DNA of 64,000 bases. Origin: Aeromonas hydrophila subsp. hydrophila ATCC 7966 (GTDB lineage Bacteria; Pseudomonadota; Gammaproteobacteria; Enterobacterales; Aeromonadaceae). Positions 54,445 to 63,669 of this stretch are shown in pieces. The stretch covers positions 2,299,001 through 2,363,000 of the forward strand of contig NC_008570.1 in the NCBI RefSeq assembly GCF_000014805.1, given 5' to 3'. The translations under genes were made by a program, and so were the position numbers. Position 1 is the first letter of the stretch, and every line of letters starts with the position of its first letter. The notes below the pieces were generated by a model. It had not been told where the DNA came from, ran no database searches, and saw nothing but the letters and a program-made list of their open reading frames with translations.

Positions 54445-55943
54445 CAGGGATCCTCTCCTTTCAGAGTGCCAGGGGCGAGGCCACGGTCGGCCTCCTGCTC
54501 GCGCCTGCGCTGATCTTCCTTGCGCAGCCGCTGCTCCAGCAGCAGGACGGGAGGTGACGGAGGCAGGGGAGCATCCGGGGGGGCGGCCTGCTCGGGGGCA
54601 TCGATGGGCTTGGGGTCCTGCGCCTGTGGGCTTGCCTCGGGCGGCAGGGCGCGCAGCAAGGTCAGGTTGTAGCGCGCATCCTGATGGCTGGGTTCCAGCG
54701 CCAGCGCCGCCAGATAGGCCTGCTCGGCGGCCGCCAGCTGACCGAGCTGCACCAGGGCATTGCCCCGGTTGTAGTGGGCAGTGGCCGTGCTGGCCAGGCC
54801 ATAGGCGGCGGCCGCCTTGGCGTAGTCGCCAGCCCGATACCAGGCATTGCCCTGCCAGACGGGATCCGCAAAGGTGCGGGCGGCCTCCTGATAGCGCTTT
54901 TGCAAGAAGGCCTGCCAGGCCTGATTGTCATGGGCAGCAGGCGGGATGGCCGTTGGCGCCGGGCTGGCCTGCAGAGAGGGTGGCGTCAGCAAGAGCGTCC
55001 CCACCAGCACCAGCCAGAGGGTGCCGATACGGGCCAGCAGGGCCAGCGGCAGCAGGGGCAGCAGCAGCCAGGGGCCGAGATCCATGGCCTGGTGGGCACC
55101 TGTGGTCTGGCTCATGGGCAGGGGGGCAAAGCGTGGCGCCCCCTGTTGCAGCCACTGCAGTTGACCGCCGAGATCGCCGGCCAACTGTTGCAGGGTAACC
55201 ACGTCGGGTGCCGGCAGGGCACGGCCGAAGCCACCGCCTATGGTGGCGGGCAGGCGACTGGCCTGGCCGCTGTTGACCAGCAAGACGTCGAGGCGCGCTT
55301 GTACCTGGGCGTGGCAAAAGAGGCTGCCCTGGCAGGGCCACACCGCCTTGATCCGCTCGGCCTGACGGGCGGTCAGGTCATCGGTGATCAGCAGCAGGCG
55401 GGCCTGCTGGCCGGCGGGGATCTGCTTGAGTGCCAGCGCCACCGCACGCTCGGGCGCGCTGCCTTGCCTTGGCATGATGGCCGGGCGCAGGTCGGGCAGC
55501 AGCAGGGCGAGGGCCTGGTGATCCCGGGTCGGCGGCATGGCGAGGTAGGCATCCCCGGCAAACAGGATGAGGGCGATGGGATGGGCCGCTTCCTGCTGTG
55601 CTCGGTCAGCCAATAGATCCTGCAGCAGTACCCGCACCCGGGTGGCCCGGTCTGGCAGCAGATCGGTGGCCAGCATGGAGCGGGAGAGATCCAGCAGCCA
55701 GATGTCGAGGGCCGGGCTGGGAACGCTCTGGCTCTGCTGGCGCAGGGCCGGGCCGCTCAAGGCCAGGATCAGCGGCAGGCAGGCCAGCCAGAGCCAGGGA
55801 AAGTGGCGCCGCTGCCCCGGCAGCAGATAGGCCTGCATGGCGGGGGTCAGCAGCGGGGCCTGGCGACGACGGCGCCATCCCTGCCACAGCCAGGGCAGCA
55901 GGGCCAGCAACCAGAGCGGGCGCAGCAGAGTGAGTTCCATCAT
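54441..55943 (-). CDS. batB: BatB-type VWA protein with TPR repeats
   Basis: A 500-residue membrane protein. Two membrane segments lie in the first 65 residues, a von Willebrand A domain in about 75-260 has the MIDAS motif DLSRS, two further segments lie at about 290-325, and TPR-like repeats at about 345-425 (NAWYRAGDYAKAAAAYG, AHYNRGNALVQLGQLAAAEQ). The tail is charged and Pro-rich. The TPR part resembles BatC, so this appears to be a BatB-BatC fusion. Start and stop overlap the neighbours by four bases on each side. Confidence 0.82.
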   Translation of the reverse strand: MMELTLLRPLWLLALLPWLWQGWRRRRQAPLLTPAMQAYLLPGQRRHFPWLWLACLPLILALSGPALRQQSQSVPSPALDIWLLDLSRSMLATDLLPDRATRVRVLLQDLLADRAQQEAAHPIALILFAGDAYLAMPPTRDHQALALLLPDLRPAIMPRQGSAPERAVALALKQIPAGQQARLLLITDDLTARQAERIKAVWPCQGSLFCHAQVQARLDVLLVNSGQASRLPATIGGGFGRALPAPDVVTLQQLAGDLGGQLQWLQQGAPRFAPLPMSQTTGAHQAMDLGPWLLLPLLPLALLARIGTLWLVLVGTLLLTPPSLQASPAPTAIPPAAHDNQAWQAFLQKRYQEAARTFADPVWQGNAWYRAGDYAKAAAAYGLASTATAHYNRGNALVQLGQLAAAEQAYLAALALEPSHQDARYNLTLLRALPPEASPQAQDPKPIDAPEQAAPPDAPLPPSPPVLLLEQRLRKEDQRRREQEADRGLAPGTLKGEDPW

Positions 55944-56953
55944 GGGGCGCCTCGGGACGGACTGTCAGGCAGAGTGGCTTTGCGGGTCAGCCGCGCCGGC
56001 CAGTGCAATCGGGCGGGCCAGCTCAGCAGCAGCCAGGCCAGCGCCAGTGGCCAGGGGTAGAGCTCCTGGTTGGGGCGATAGCGGGTCTGCGCGGTGGCGA
56101 CGGGCTCCAGGGTATCCAGCGCCTGATTGATGGCCTCGAGATCCCCCTGGGTGCGCGCCCGGAAGTAACGGCCATGGCCCACCTCGGCCAGTTGCTGCAA
56201 GAGGGCTTCGTCCAGCTCGGCACTGGGGTCGCTCTGGGCCGGGGTCTGCGCTGGGGTCATCGCCTCGGCAAAGGTATCCGGATCGGCGCCCACCCCCAGG
56301 GTATAGAGGCGAATGCCTGCGGCGGCGGCCTGCTTGGCCTCGCGCAGGGGATCGGCGCTGCCGGCGGTATTGCGCCCGTCGGTGACCAGCAACAGGGCGG
56401 TGGAGCGTTCGGGGGCCTTGTGCTGGCGCGCAAGCAGGATGGCCTCGCCGAGGGCGGTGGTGCGTCCCACCAGCTCGAAATCGAGCTCGCGGGTCAGACC
56501 GAGCAGGGCGTTGGTCTCCTGGGTCAGGGGCGAGAGCAGGTAGGCGTGATCGGCGAACACGATGAGGGCGATACGATCGCCGGGGCGGGCGGCGATGAGC
56601 CTGTCTATCTGCTGGCGCACCGCGCTGAGCCGGTCTTTTTGCTCCCCTTCATCCAGCATGTCCTGGGTGCGCATGCTGTCGGAAAGATCCACCGCCAGGA
56701 TGAGATCCCGGCTGCTCTGATAGCTTACCTGAGGCGACTCCTGCCACTGGGGGCGGCAGAGCGCCAGCACCAGGGCGCACCAGCACAGCGCCATCCGCCA
56801 CAGGGGCTGGCCGGCATGGGGGCGCAGCAGGGGAAAGCCGGCATGGGTCAATACGCCAGGATCATGTGCGCTGCGGGGGCGGGGGGGCAGACCAAAGCGC
56901 ACCAGCAGCGGCAGCACCAGCGCCAGGGCAAACCAGGGCCAGGCGAGGATCAT
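55940..56953 (-). CDS. batA: BatA-type VWA protein
   Basis: A 337-residue membrane protein with a VWA domain (about 85-280) facing the cytoplasm or periplasm between hydrophobic ends. The MIDAS motif is complete (DLSDSM near residue 90, VGRTTALG and TDGRN further on), so metal-dependent protein binding is expected. Overlaps at both ends (ATGA) show tight coupling within the moxR-bat operon. Confidence 0.85.
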   Translation of the reverse strand: MILAWPWFALALVLPLLVRFGLPPRPRSAHDPGVLTHAGFPLLRPHAGQPLWRMALCWCALVLALCRPQWQESPQVSYQSSRDLILAVDLSDSMRTQDMLDEGEQKDRLSAVRQQIDRLIAARPGDRIALIVFADHAYLLSPLTQETNALLGLTRELDFELVGRTTALGEAILLARQHKAPERSTALLLVTDGRNTAGSADPLREAKQAAAAGIRLYTLGVGADPDTFAEAMTPAQTPAQSDPSAELDEALLQQLAEVGHGRYFRARTQGDLEAINQALDTLEPVATAQTRYRPNQELYPWPLALAWLLLSWPARLHWPARLTRKATLPDSPSRGAP

Positions 56954-57531
56954 GGCTCTCTCCCGACGTGCGCGTCGCTGGTGCAGGTTCGCCCCCGCCG
57001 CCAGCGAGTGCGCAGGTCCAGCAACCAGGCTGGCGGGCAGATGCAGCTACGTCCCCAGGCGAGGTAGGCCCGGCGCAGCGCCTGACGCTGCTGCGCATCC
57101 GGGCTTTGACCGCCGTAGAGCCAGGCAGACCAGTGCGGGGCCAGCTCGCGAAAGCGGCTGCCCCCCAGAGCATCGAGCCCCAGAGAATCAAGAAAGACGA
57201 GCCAGGGCGCGTCCTGCAATGCGGCCGCCTCGGGCCAGCGGGGCAGCACGGCCTCGCGCAACACGGCTTGCAGCTGGGGCACCAGGTCGGGGGACTGCCA
57301 GTCGAGCTGTCGCCGCCAGCGGTGATAACGCAGCAGGCTCTGCACGCCGAGGATGATCATGGCGCCGACCAGCAGCGCGATCAGCAGCCACCACCAGCCC
57401 AGCAGGCGGGGATCAGAGGCCAGCTGCAGCGGCGGGCCGGGGTGAATGTCGCGCAGCTGGGCCGCCAGCGGGGAAGTGTGGACGCTGCTGCCCGGCACGG
57501 CGCTGGCGAGCCAGTTCAGAATTGACGGCAT
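56950..57531 (-). CDS. DUF4381 protein
   Basis: A 193-residue protein with one membrane segment (about 45-65, WWWLLIALLVGAMIILGV) and a cytoplasmic C-terminal part. LRDIHPGPP just before the membrane segment is typical of DUF4381, which sits between DUF58 and BatA genes in many Proteobacteria. Function is unknown. ATG 57531 gives MPSILNWLASAVPG; it overlaps the DUF58 gene end by 16 bases. Confidence 0.8.
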   Translation of the reverse strand: MPSILNWLASAVPGSSVHTSPLAAQLRDIHPGPPLQLASDPRLLGWWWLLIALLVGAMIILGVQSLLRYHRWRRQLDWQSPDLVPQLQAVLREAVLPRWPEAAALQDAPWLVFLDSLGLDALGGSRFRELAPHWSAWLYGGQSPDAQQRQALRRAYLAWGRSCICPPAWLLDLRTRWRRGRTCTSDAHVGREP

Positions 57532-58406
57532 GCCCCCTCCTGCCACTGGCGTTGCAGCGGCTGGCCGTTGTCGAGCCGGTAGAGGCGCTGCACCAGCGGC
57601 AGCAGTTGCTGATGGCTCTGGCGGGCCAGCTGTTCGGCAGCCTCTTGATAGCGCCAGGCGAACCCCGGTTCGCCAGCCTCGAGCCAGCCACTCTGCTGGC
57701 CGGCGCGCACTGCCAGGCGGCCCTGGGCCGGCAGGGCTGCCTCCAGTGGATCCCGAATTTGCCAGCAATGCAGGTCGTGGCGCCGGCCGAGCAGTTGCAA
57801 CTGGCGGCAGAGCGCCTCGTCGAGAGGGCTGTGATCGGTGATCAGAGTCAGTCTGGCACCGTGGGGCAGGTTGAGCCGGGCCAGGGTATGGGCCAGGGCG
57901 TGGGGGGGCGGCGTGCGCGCCAACCCCAGCCGGTAGTGGTGGCAGAGGGCCTCCAGCAAGGGCACCAGGGGGCCGCGCTGGTGTTGCAGATGCGGCTCCA
58001 CACCGTGGCAGATCAGAGTATTGGCCTGCTTTTCACCTTGCCAGAGCAGGGCGGCAGCCAGCTCGCAGCCCAGGCGTGCCTTGAGCTGGTGGCAAGAGCC
58101 GAAGTACATGGCCGGGGAGAGATCGAGCAGCAGCCAGTGGGCCTGATCCTGCTCCTCGCTGTAGAGCCGGGTATAGGGGCGACCGAGGCGGGCGGTCACC
58201 CGCCAGTCGATGTGGCGCACCTCGTCGCCGGCCTGATAGGCGCGCAGCTCGCGAAAGGTGAGCCCCGGCGTGCGGCCAAGCCGGCCCTGCGCCACCGGTT
58301 GAATGCGCGAGCGCGGCCCCTGCCGGGCCCACAGCCTGATCGCCAGCAGTCTGGCAAGCGGCAGGGCGATATCGGGATGGGCGAGGGGATCGGCGGCGCT
58401 CGTCAT
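57516..58406 (-). CDS. DUF58 protein
   Basis: A 296-residue protein of the DUF58 family. GLTFRELRAYQAGDEVRHID with WRVTARLGRPYTRLYSEE following is the family signature, and LLLDLSPAM shows a VWA-like D-x-S pattern. The family is generally found with MoxR. The start is uncertain: ATG 58406 gives a normal N terminus, while ATG 58460 would overlap moxR by 20 bp; neither has a strong ribosome site. Confidence 0.83.
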   Translation of the reverse strand: MTSAADPLAHPDIALPLARLLAIRLWARQGPRSRIQPVAQGRLGRTPGLTFRELRAYQAGDEVRHIDWRVTARLGRPYTRLYSEEQDQAHWLLLDLSPAMYFGSCHQLKARLGCELAAALLWQGEKQANTLICHGVEPHLQHQRGPLVPLLEALCHHYRLGLARTPPPHALAHTLARLNLPHGARLTLITDHSPLDEALCRQLQLLGRRHDLHCWQIRDPLEAALPAQGRLAVRAGQQSGWLEAGEPGFAWRYQEAAEQLARQSHQQLLPLVQRLYRLDNGQPLQRQWQEGACRQF

Positions 58407-58440
58407 GGCAGCAGGGCCCGCACAGAGGAAACGAGCGGGC

Positions 58441-59391
58441 TCAGGGGCATGGGATCGCATCCAGCAGCAGGGTGATGAGCGCCTCGTTGTCGAGGTTGTC
58501 CGCCAGCGCCTGATAACTGGGAATGAGGCGATGGCGCAGCACGGCCGGCGCCAGCTGTTGAATGTCTTCGGGCAGCACGAAATCCCGTCCGGCCAGCCAG
58601 GCCCTGGCGCGAGCTGCTCTGGCCAGACCTATGCTGGCCCTGGGGCTGGCGCCCACCGCGACCAGGGGTTCGAGTTCCGGGCACAGGCCGCTGCCCGGTC
58701 GGGTGGCGCAGACCAGCTGCACCAGATAGTGCTCGAGGCGCCCCTGCATCTGCACCGCCTGCACCGCGCTGCGGGCCGCCAGCAGATCGGCCTGGCTCAG
58801 GGTGAGCGGCGGTGTTGGCAGGGTGTCGCCGCGGGCGTTGAGTTGGAGGATGGCCAGCTCCATGGCGGGGCTCGGGTAGTCCACCAGCAGCTTGAGCAAG
58901 AAGCGATCGAGCTGGGCCTCCGGCAGGGGATAGGTCCCCTCTTGTTCTATCGGGTTTTGCGTGGCGGCCACCATAAAGAGCGGCGACAGGCGCCAGCTCT
59001 TCTTGCCCACCGTGATCTGATGCTCGGCCATCGCCTCCAAGAGGGCGGACTGCACCTTGGCCGGCGCCCGGTTGATCTCGTCCGCCAGCACCAGGTGGTT
59101 GAAGAGGGGACCGGGCTGAAACACGAAGCTGGCATCCTGGGGATGAAACACCTCGCTGCCGGTGAGATCGGCAGGCAGCAGGTCGGGGGTGAACTGGATG
59201 CGGGTGAAGCGCCCCTCCACCGCGCCGGCCAGCGCCTTGACGGCCCGGGTCTTGGCAAGACCGGGGGCGCCTTCGATCAACACATGTCCTTCACATAACA
59301 GGGCGATCAGCAGCCCCTCGATGAGGGGGCCCTGTCCCAGAATTTGACTACCCAGATAGTCCCCAAGCTGTCTGAACTCGGCCGCTGCCAT
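58441..59391 (-). CDS. MoxR family AAA+ ATPase
   Basis: A 316-residue AAA+ ATPase of the MoxR family. Walker A is GAPGLAKT near residue 40, Walker B is LVLADEINRAP, and sensor 1 is ATQNP. MoxR proteins act as chaperone-like motors for VWA proteins, which fits the downstream BatA and BatB. It is the first gene of the operon that runs to 51564, with gaps of no more than about 35 bp. Confidence 0.9.
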   Translation of the reverse strand: MAAAEFRQLGDYLGSQILGQGPLIEGLLIALLCEGHVLIEGAPGLAKTRAVKALAGAVEGRFTRIQFTPDLLPADLTGSEVFHPQDASFVFQPGPLFNHLVLADEINRAPAKVQSALLEAMAEHQITVGKKSWRLSPLFMVAATQNPIEQEGTYPLPEAQLDRFLLKLLVDYPSPAMELAILQLNARGDTLPTPPLTLSQADLLAARSAVQAVQMQGRLEHYLVQLVCATRPGSGLCPELEPLVAVGASPRASIGLARAARARAWLAGRDFVLPEDIQQLAPAVLRHRLIPSYQALADNLDNEALITLLLDAIPCP

Positions 59392-59534
59392 GCAATAAAC
59401 CCGTTGTTTTCATAGAAGTTGATCTTTTTATACTCCAGTTGGCGCACAAGGGCGAGGGAGGGGGCCAAGATGGCGGCAATTTAGTTTCAATCAGCCGTAT
59501 GAAATTTGTGAGTGGATTGTTAAGATGTGGCGCA

Positions 59535-59551
59535 ATGAGGTCAGACCTCTC
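59535..59551. promoter_or_regulatory. FadR-like operator upstream of fadI
   Basis: ATGAGGTCAGACCTCTC contains the near-perfect palindrome GAGGTCAGACCTC with the GGTCNGAC core of FadR sites, 34 bp before the fadI start, where a repressor would act. Confidence 0.45.
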
Positions 59552-59584
59552 CCTTTAGTCTTCTCGTTTAACCAAGGAGCCAGG

Positions 59585-60895
59585 ATGAAAGAGCCATTGA
59601 AACTGACGACTCGCCAGGGCGAACGGATTGCCGTCGTGGCGGGTTTGCGCACTCCCTTTGCCAAGCAGGCCACCGCCTTTCACGGCGTGCCTGCGGTGGA
59701 TCTGGGCAAACTGGTGGTGAGCGAGATGCTCGCTCGCACCGATCTCGATCCCAAGCTCATCGACCAGCTGGTGTTCGGCCAGGTGGTACAGATGCCGGAA
59801 GCCCCCAACATAGCCCGCGAGATCGTGCTCGGCACCGGCATGAGTGTCAGCACCGATGCCTATAGCGTGTCGCGCGCCTGCGCCACCAGTTTCCAGGCCG
59901 TTGCCAACGTCACCGAATCCATCATGGCCGGCACGGTGGACATCGCCATCGCCGGCGGCGCCGACTCCTCCTCCGTGCTGCCCATCGGGGTGAGCAAGAA
60001 GCTGGCCCGCGCCCTGGTGGATCTCAACAAGGCGCGCAATCTGCAGCAGCGTTTCAATATCCTGCGCCAGTTGCGGGTCAAGGATCTGCTGCCGGTGCCG
60101 CCCGCCGTGGCCGAGTACTCCACCGGTCTCTCCATGGGGCAGACCGCCGAGCAGATGGCCAAGAGCCACCAGATCAGCCGCGAGGCGCAAGATGCGCTGG
60201 CGCACCGCTCCCATACCCTGGCCGCACAGGCCTGGGCCGATGGCAAGTTGAGTGGCGAGGTGTTTACCGCCCACGTGCCGCCCTACAAGGCGCCGCTGGA
60301 GCGAGACAACAACATCCGCGAAAGCTCGGATCTGGCGAGCTATGCCAAGCTCAAGCCGGTGTTTGATCGTGTCCACGGCTCCGTCACCGCCGCCAACGCC
60401 ACTCCGCTCACCGACGGCGCCGCCGCCGTGCTGCTGATGCGCGAAGGGCGGGCCCGCGAGCTGGGCCTCGAGCCACTCGGCTACATCCGCAGTTTCGCGT
60501 TTTCTGCCATCGACGTGTGGCAGGACATGCTGATGGGCCCCTCCTACGCCACCCCGCTGGCGCTGGACCGTGCCGGCATCACGCTCAGCGATCTCACTTT
60601 GATCGACATGCACGAGGCCTTTGCCGCCCAGACCCTGGCCAACCTCAAGATGTTTGCCAGCAAAGAGTTTGCCCAGAGCAAGCTGGGTCGCGATCAGGCC
60701 ATCGGCGAGGTGGACATGGACAAATTCAACGTCCTCGGTGGCTCGCTGGCCTTTGGTCACCCCTTTGCCGCGACCGGTGCGCGGATGATCACCCAGACCC
60801 TGCACGAGCTGCGGCGCCGGGGTGGGGGATTGGGGCTTAACACCGCCTGTGCGGCGGGTGGTCTCGGCGTGGCCATGGTGTTGGAGGTAGAGTGA
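59585..60895 (+). CDS. fadI: 3-ketoacyl-CoA thiolase FadI
   Basis: A 436-residue thiolase of beta-oxidation, the partner of FadJ. The nucleophilic Cys is in [13 protein letters not shown], the catalytic His in [12 protein letters not shown] and the second Cys in [10 protein letters not shown]. Length equals E. coli FadI (436). ATG 59585 follows AAGGAG. Its stop shares a base with the fadJ start (TGATG). A FadR-like palindrome lies in front. Confidence 0.95.
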
Positions 60896-63042
60896 TGAGC
60901 GAGAAGACTTTTTCCCTGGCGGTGCGCCAGGATGGCATCGGCATTCTCACCATGGATGTGCCGGGCGAGAGCATGAATACCCTCAAGGCCGCCTTTGTGG
61001 AGGAGATCCGCGCGGTGCTGGCCGAGGTGAAAGCCAATAAAGAGCTGATCGGCCTGGTGGTGGTCTCCGGCAAGAAGGACTCCTTCATCGCCGGCGCCGA
61101 CATCAGCATGCTGGCGGCCTGTACCAGCGCCAAGGATGCCGAGACGCTGTCGCGGGAAGGGCAGGTGATCTTCGCCGAGATCGAGTCGCTGCCGATCCCG
61201 GTGATCGCCGCCATTCACGGCCCCTGCCTCGGCGGCGGGCTGGAGCTGGCGCTGGCCTGCCATGGCCGGGTGGTCACCGATCACGGCAAGACGGTGCTCG
61301 GCCTGCCCGAGGTGCAACTGGGCTTGCTGCCGGGCTCCGGCGGGACCCAGCGTCTGCCGCGCCTCATCGGGGTGGCCAAGGCGCTCGATCTGATGCTGAC
61401 CGGCAAGCAGGTGCGGGCCAAGCAGGCCAAGAAACTGGGGCTGGTGGACGACGTGGTGCCGCCCTCCATCCTGCTGGACGCCGCCATCAAGTTGGCCAAG
61501 AAGGGCAAGCCCCGTCACGAGCTCAAGCGGGATCTGCAGGGCAAGCTGCTGGAGACCAACAAGCTTGGCCGCAAGGTGCTGTTCGATCAGGCCCGCAAGG
61601 GGGTGAAGGCGAAGACCCGCGGCAACTACCCGGCCCCGGATCTGATCCTGGAAGTGGTGCGCATCGGGGTGGAAGAGGGGATGCAGGCCGGCCTTGCCGC
61701 CGAATCCCGCCACTTTGGCGAGCTGGTGATGACTGCTGAGTCCGCCGCCCTGCGCTCCATCTTCTTTGCCACCACCGAGATGAAGAAGGAGGTCACCTAT
61801 CAGGGGGCCGAGCCGCGCAAGGTGGGTCATGCCGCCGTGCTGGGCGGTGGTCTGATGGGGGGCGGCATCGCCTTCGTCACCGCCACCAAGGCAGGCGTGC
61901 CGGTGCGGATCAAGGACGTGGCCAGCAGCGGCATCGGCAATGCCATGCGCTACAGCTACGACATCCTGGCCAAGAAGCTCAAGCGCCGCCAACTGCTGCG
62001 CAGCGAGCTTGAGAAGCAGATGAGCCTGCTGACCGGCACCCTCGACTACTCCGGTTTCCACCGGGTCGACATGGTGGTGGAGGCGGTGTTCGAAGATCTT
62101 TCCCTCAAGCACCAGATGGTGAAGGACGTGGAGCGCGAGTGTGGCGAGCACACCGTGTTCGCCTCCAACACCTCCTCTCTGCCTATCCACCAGATCGCCT
62201 CGGTGGCGGCGCACCCGGAGCGGGTGGTGGGGCTGCACTACTTCAGCCCGGTGGACAAGATGCCGCTGGCGGAGATCATCCCCCACGCCGGCACCAGTGC
62301 CGAGACGGTCGCTACCACCCTGGCCTTTGCTCGCGCCCAGGGCAAGACCCCCATCGTGGTCAAGGACGAGGCGGGCTTCTACGTCAACCGCATCCTGGCC
62401 CCCTACATGAACGAGGCGGCGCGCCTGGTGCTGGAAGGGGAGCCGGTGGAGGTGCTGGACGGTGCCCTGCTCGATTTCGGCTTCCCGGTCGGCCCCATCA
62501 CCCTGCTGGACGAGGTGGGGATCGACGTGGGTGCCAAGATCTCCCCGATCCTCGAAAAAGAGCTGGGGGGCGAGCAGTTCCAGGCCCCGGCGGCCTTTAA
62601 CAAGCTGCTGCAAAACGATCGCAAGGGGCGCAAGAACGGCAAGGGCTTCTACCTCTACGGCAAGGCGGCCCCGCGCAGCAAGCTCACCGGCAAAGAGGGC
62701 AAGAAGATGGTGGACGAGAGCGTCTACGGTGTGCTCGGCATCTCGCCCCAGGCCAAGCTGGCCAAGACGGAGCTGGCCGAGCGCTGCGTGTTGATGATGC
62801 TCAACGAAGCGGCCATGGCGCTGGACAGCGGCGTGGTGGCCTCGGCTCGCGATGGCGACATCGGCGCCATCTTCGGCATCGGCTTCCCGCCGTTCCTGGG
62901 TGGCCCGTTCCGCTACATGGACAGCCTCGGCATCGAGCATCTGGTGGGGCGCCTTGAGCACTACCAGAAGCGCTACGGCGACCGCTTCGCCCCCTGCGAT
63001 CGCCTCAAGGCGATGGCAGCGGAGCAGCAGCGCTTCTATTGA
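60895..63042 (+). CDS. fadJ: Multifunctional fatty-acid oxidation protein FadJ
   Basis: A 715-residue enzyme with enoyl-CoA hydratase/isomerase activity in the first 190 residues ([24 protein letters not shown], the catalytic Glu in [13 protein letters not shown]) and 3-hydroxyacyl-CoA dehydrogenase from about 310 ([24 protein letters not shown]). It forms the alpha chain of the FadIJ complex. ATG 60895 is used; a GTG three bases upstream is possible. A strong terminator follows the stop. Confidence 0.95.
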   Translation: MSEKTFSLAVRQDGIGILTMDVPGESMNTLKAAFVEEIRAVLAEVKANKELIGLVVVSGKKDSFIAGADISMLAACTSAKDAETLSREGQVIFAEIESLPIPVIAAIHGPCLGGGLELALACHGRVVTDHGKTVLGLPEVQLGLLPGSGGTQRLPRLIGVAKALDLMLTGKQVRAKQAKKLGLVDDVVPPSILLDAAIKLAKKGKPRHELKRDLQGKLLETNKLGRKVLFDQARKGVKAKTRGNYPAPDLILEVVRIGVEEGMQAGLAAESRHFGELVMTAESAALRSIFFATTEMKKEVTYQGAEPRKVGHAAVLGGGLMGGGIAFVTATKAGVPVRIKDVASSGIGNAMRYSYDILAKKLKRRQLLRSELEKQMSLLTGTLDYSGFHRVDMVVEAVFEDLSLKHQMVKDVERECGEHTVFASNTSSLPIHQIASVAAHPERVVGLHYFSPVDKMPLAEIIPHAGTSAETVATTLAFARAQGKTPIVVKDEAGFYVNRILAPYMNEAARLVLEGEPVEVLDGALLDFGFPVGPITLLDEVGIDVGAKISPILEKELGGEQFQAPAAFNKLLQNDRKGRKNGKGFYLYGKAAPRSKLTGKEGKKMVDESVYGVLGISPQAKLAKTELAERCVLMMLNEAAMALDSGVVASARDGDIGAIFGIGFPPFLGGPFRYMDSLGIEHLVGRLEHYQKRYGDRFAPCDRLKAMAAEQQRFY

Positions 63043-63077
63043 GCGTGCGCCGCTCGCGGCAATTGGCCAACCGACAA

Positions 63078-63110
63078 GGAGGCGACCCCGGGGTCGCCTC
63101 CTTCTTTTTG
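63078..63110 (+). terminator. Rho-independent terminator after fadIJ
   Basis: GGAGGCGACCCC pairs with GGGGTCGCCTCC and is followed by TTCTTTTT. Confidence 0.92.
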
Positions 63111-63193
63111 GCGCTTGGATGGAAAATGCAGGGGCCGCAGGCTGACAACTGGTTGAATCCCGTCCATATTTTTCCTCGGTAAGGGATAAATTG

Positions 63194-63207
63194 TTGATCC
63201 AACTCAA
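63194..63207. promoter_or_regulatory. Candidate FNR-type site upstream of the TIGR02808 gene
   Basis: TTGAT-CCAA-CTCAA differs from the FNR consensus TTGAT-N4-ATCAA at one position, about 130 bp before the start codon. The first 13 bases are identical to a sequence at 7454 ahead of the HD-GYP gene. Confidence 0.42.
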
Positions 63208-63337
63208 ACTAGCCCCCTATTTATTACTTTGGTGGCATAGGACTCAGGCGCTGGTTGGGGTCAAATAGCATCATCAGGAACGGGGGGATAACCCCGTCAC
63301 GAAAGGGACACCCATTTCACTGGATGAAGGACACATA

Positions 63338-63478
63338 ATGAGTCTGCTTGAACAAACCATCTGGACTGTATTGGGATACGGGGCCATGCCCTTTATCTTC
63401 CTGAGCGGGTTTGTGGCGGTGGCAGTGACCTGCTGCCTGCTGCTCAATGCCTTCGGGGTCAAGTCCGCCGAGAAGTGA
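63338..63478 (+). CDS. TIGR02808 family short membrane protein
   Basis: A 46-residue protein made largely of one membrane segment (about residues 15-37), with LEQTIWTVLGYGAMPFIFLS at the start. It matches the TIGR02808 family, known from Vibrio and Photobacterium near periplasmic nitrate reductase (nap) genes and, in Aeromonas hydrophila, away from them. Function is unknown. The ATG is preceded by GAAGGA. A terminator follows, so it is a single gene. No nap gene is in this window. Confidence 0.8.
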   Translation: MSLLEQTIWTVLGYGAMPFIFLSGFVAVAVTCCLLLNAFGVKSAEK

Positions 63479-63501
63479 TCCGCTTCTTTCGTTCATACCG
63501 C

Positions 63502-63536
63502 CAAATGCCAGTCTTCGGACTGGCATTTGTTTTTTG
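63502..63536 (+). terminator. Rho-independent terminator after the TIGR02808 gene
   Basis: AAATGCCAGTC pairs with GACTGGCATTT around TTCG and is followed by TGTTTTTT. Confidence 0.92.
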
Positions 63537-63669
63537 AGCCTTGGCAGGCAGTTATCTGCGCTCCTGGGGCCAAATGTGTGCTGCTTGAGGTCGAACCGGC
63601 CGCCGATTTTGATTACACTGGCGCGCAGTTTTTCGTTTCGGCCCGCTTCCCAAGGTATTCAAGGTTTTC

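Noticed and set aside
60757..63207. Minus-strand open frame of 816 codons across fadI-fadJ
   Set aside because: Antisense shadow of a GC-rich gene; the composition is not protein-like and fadJ is complete on the other strand.
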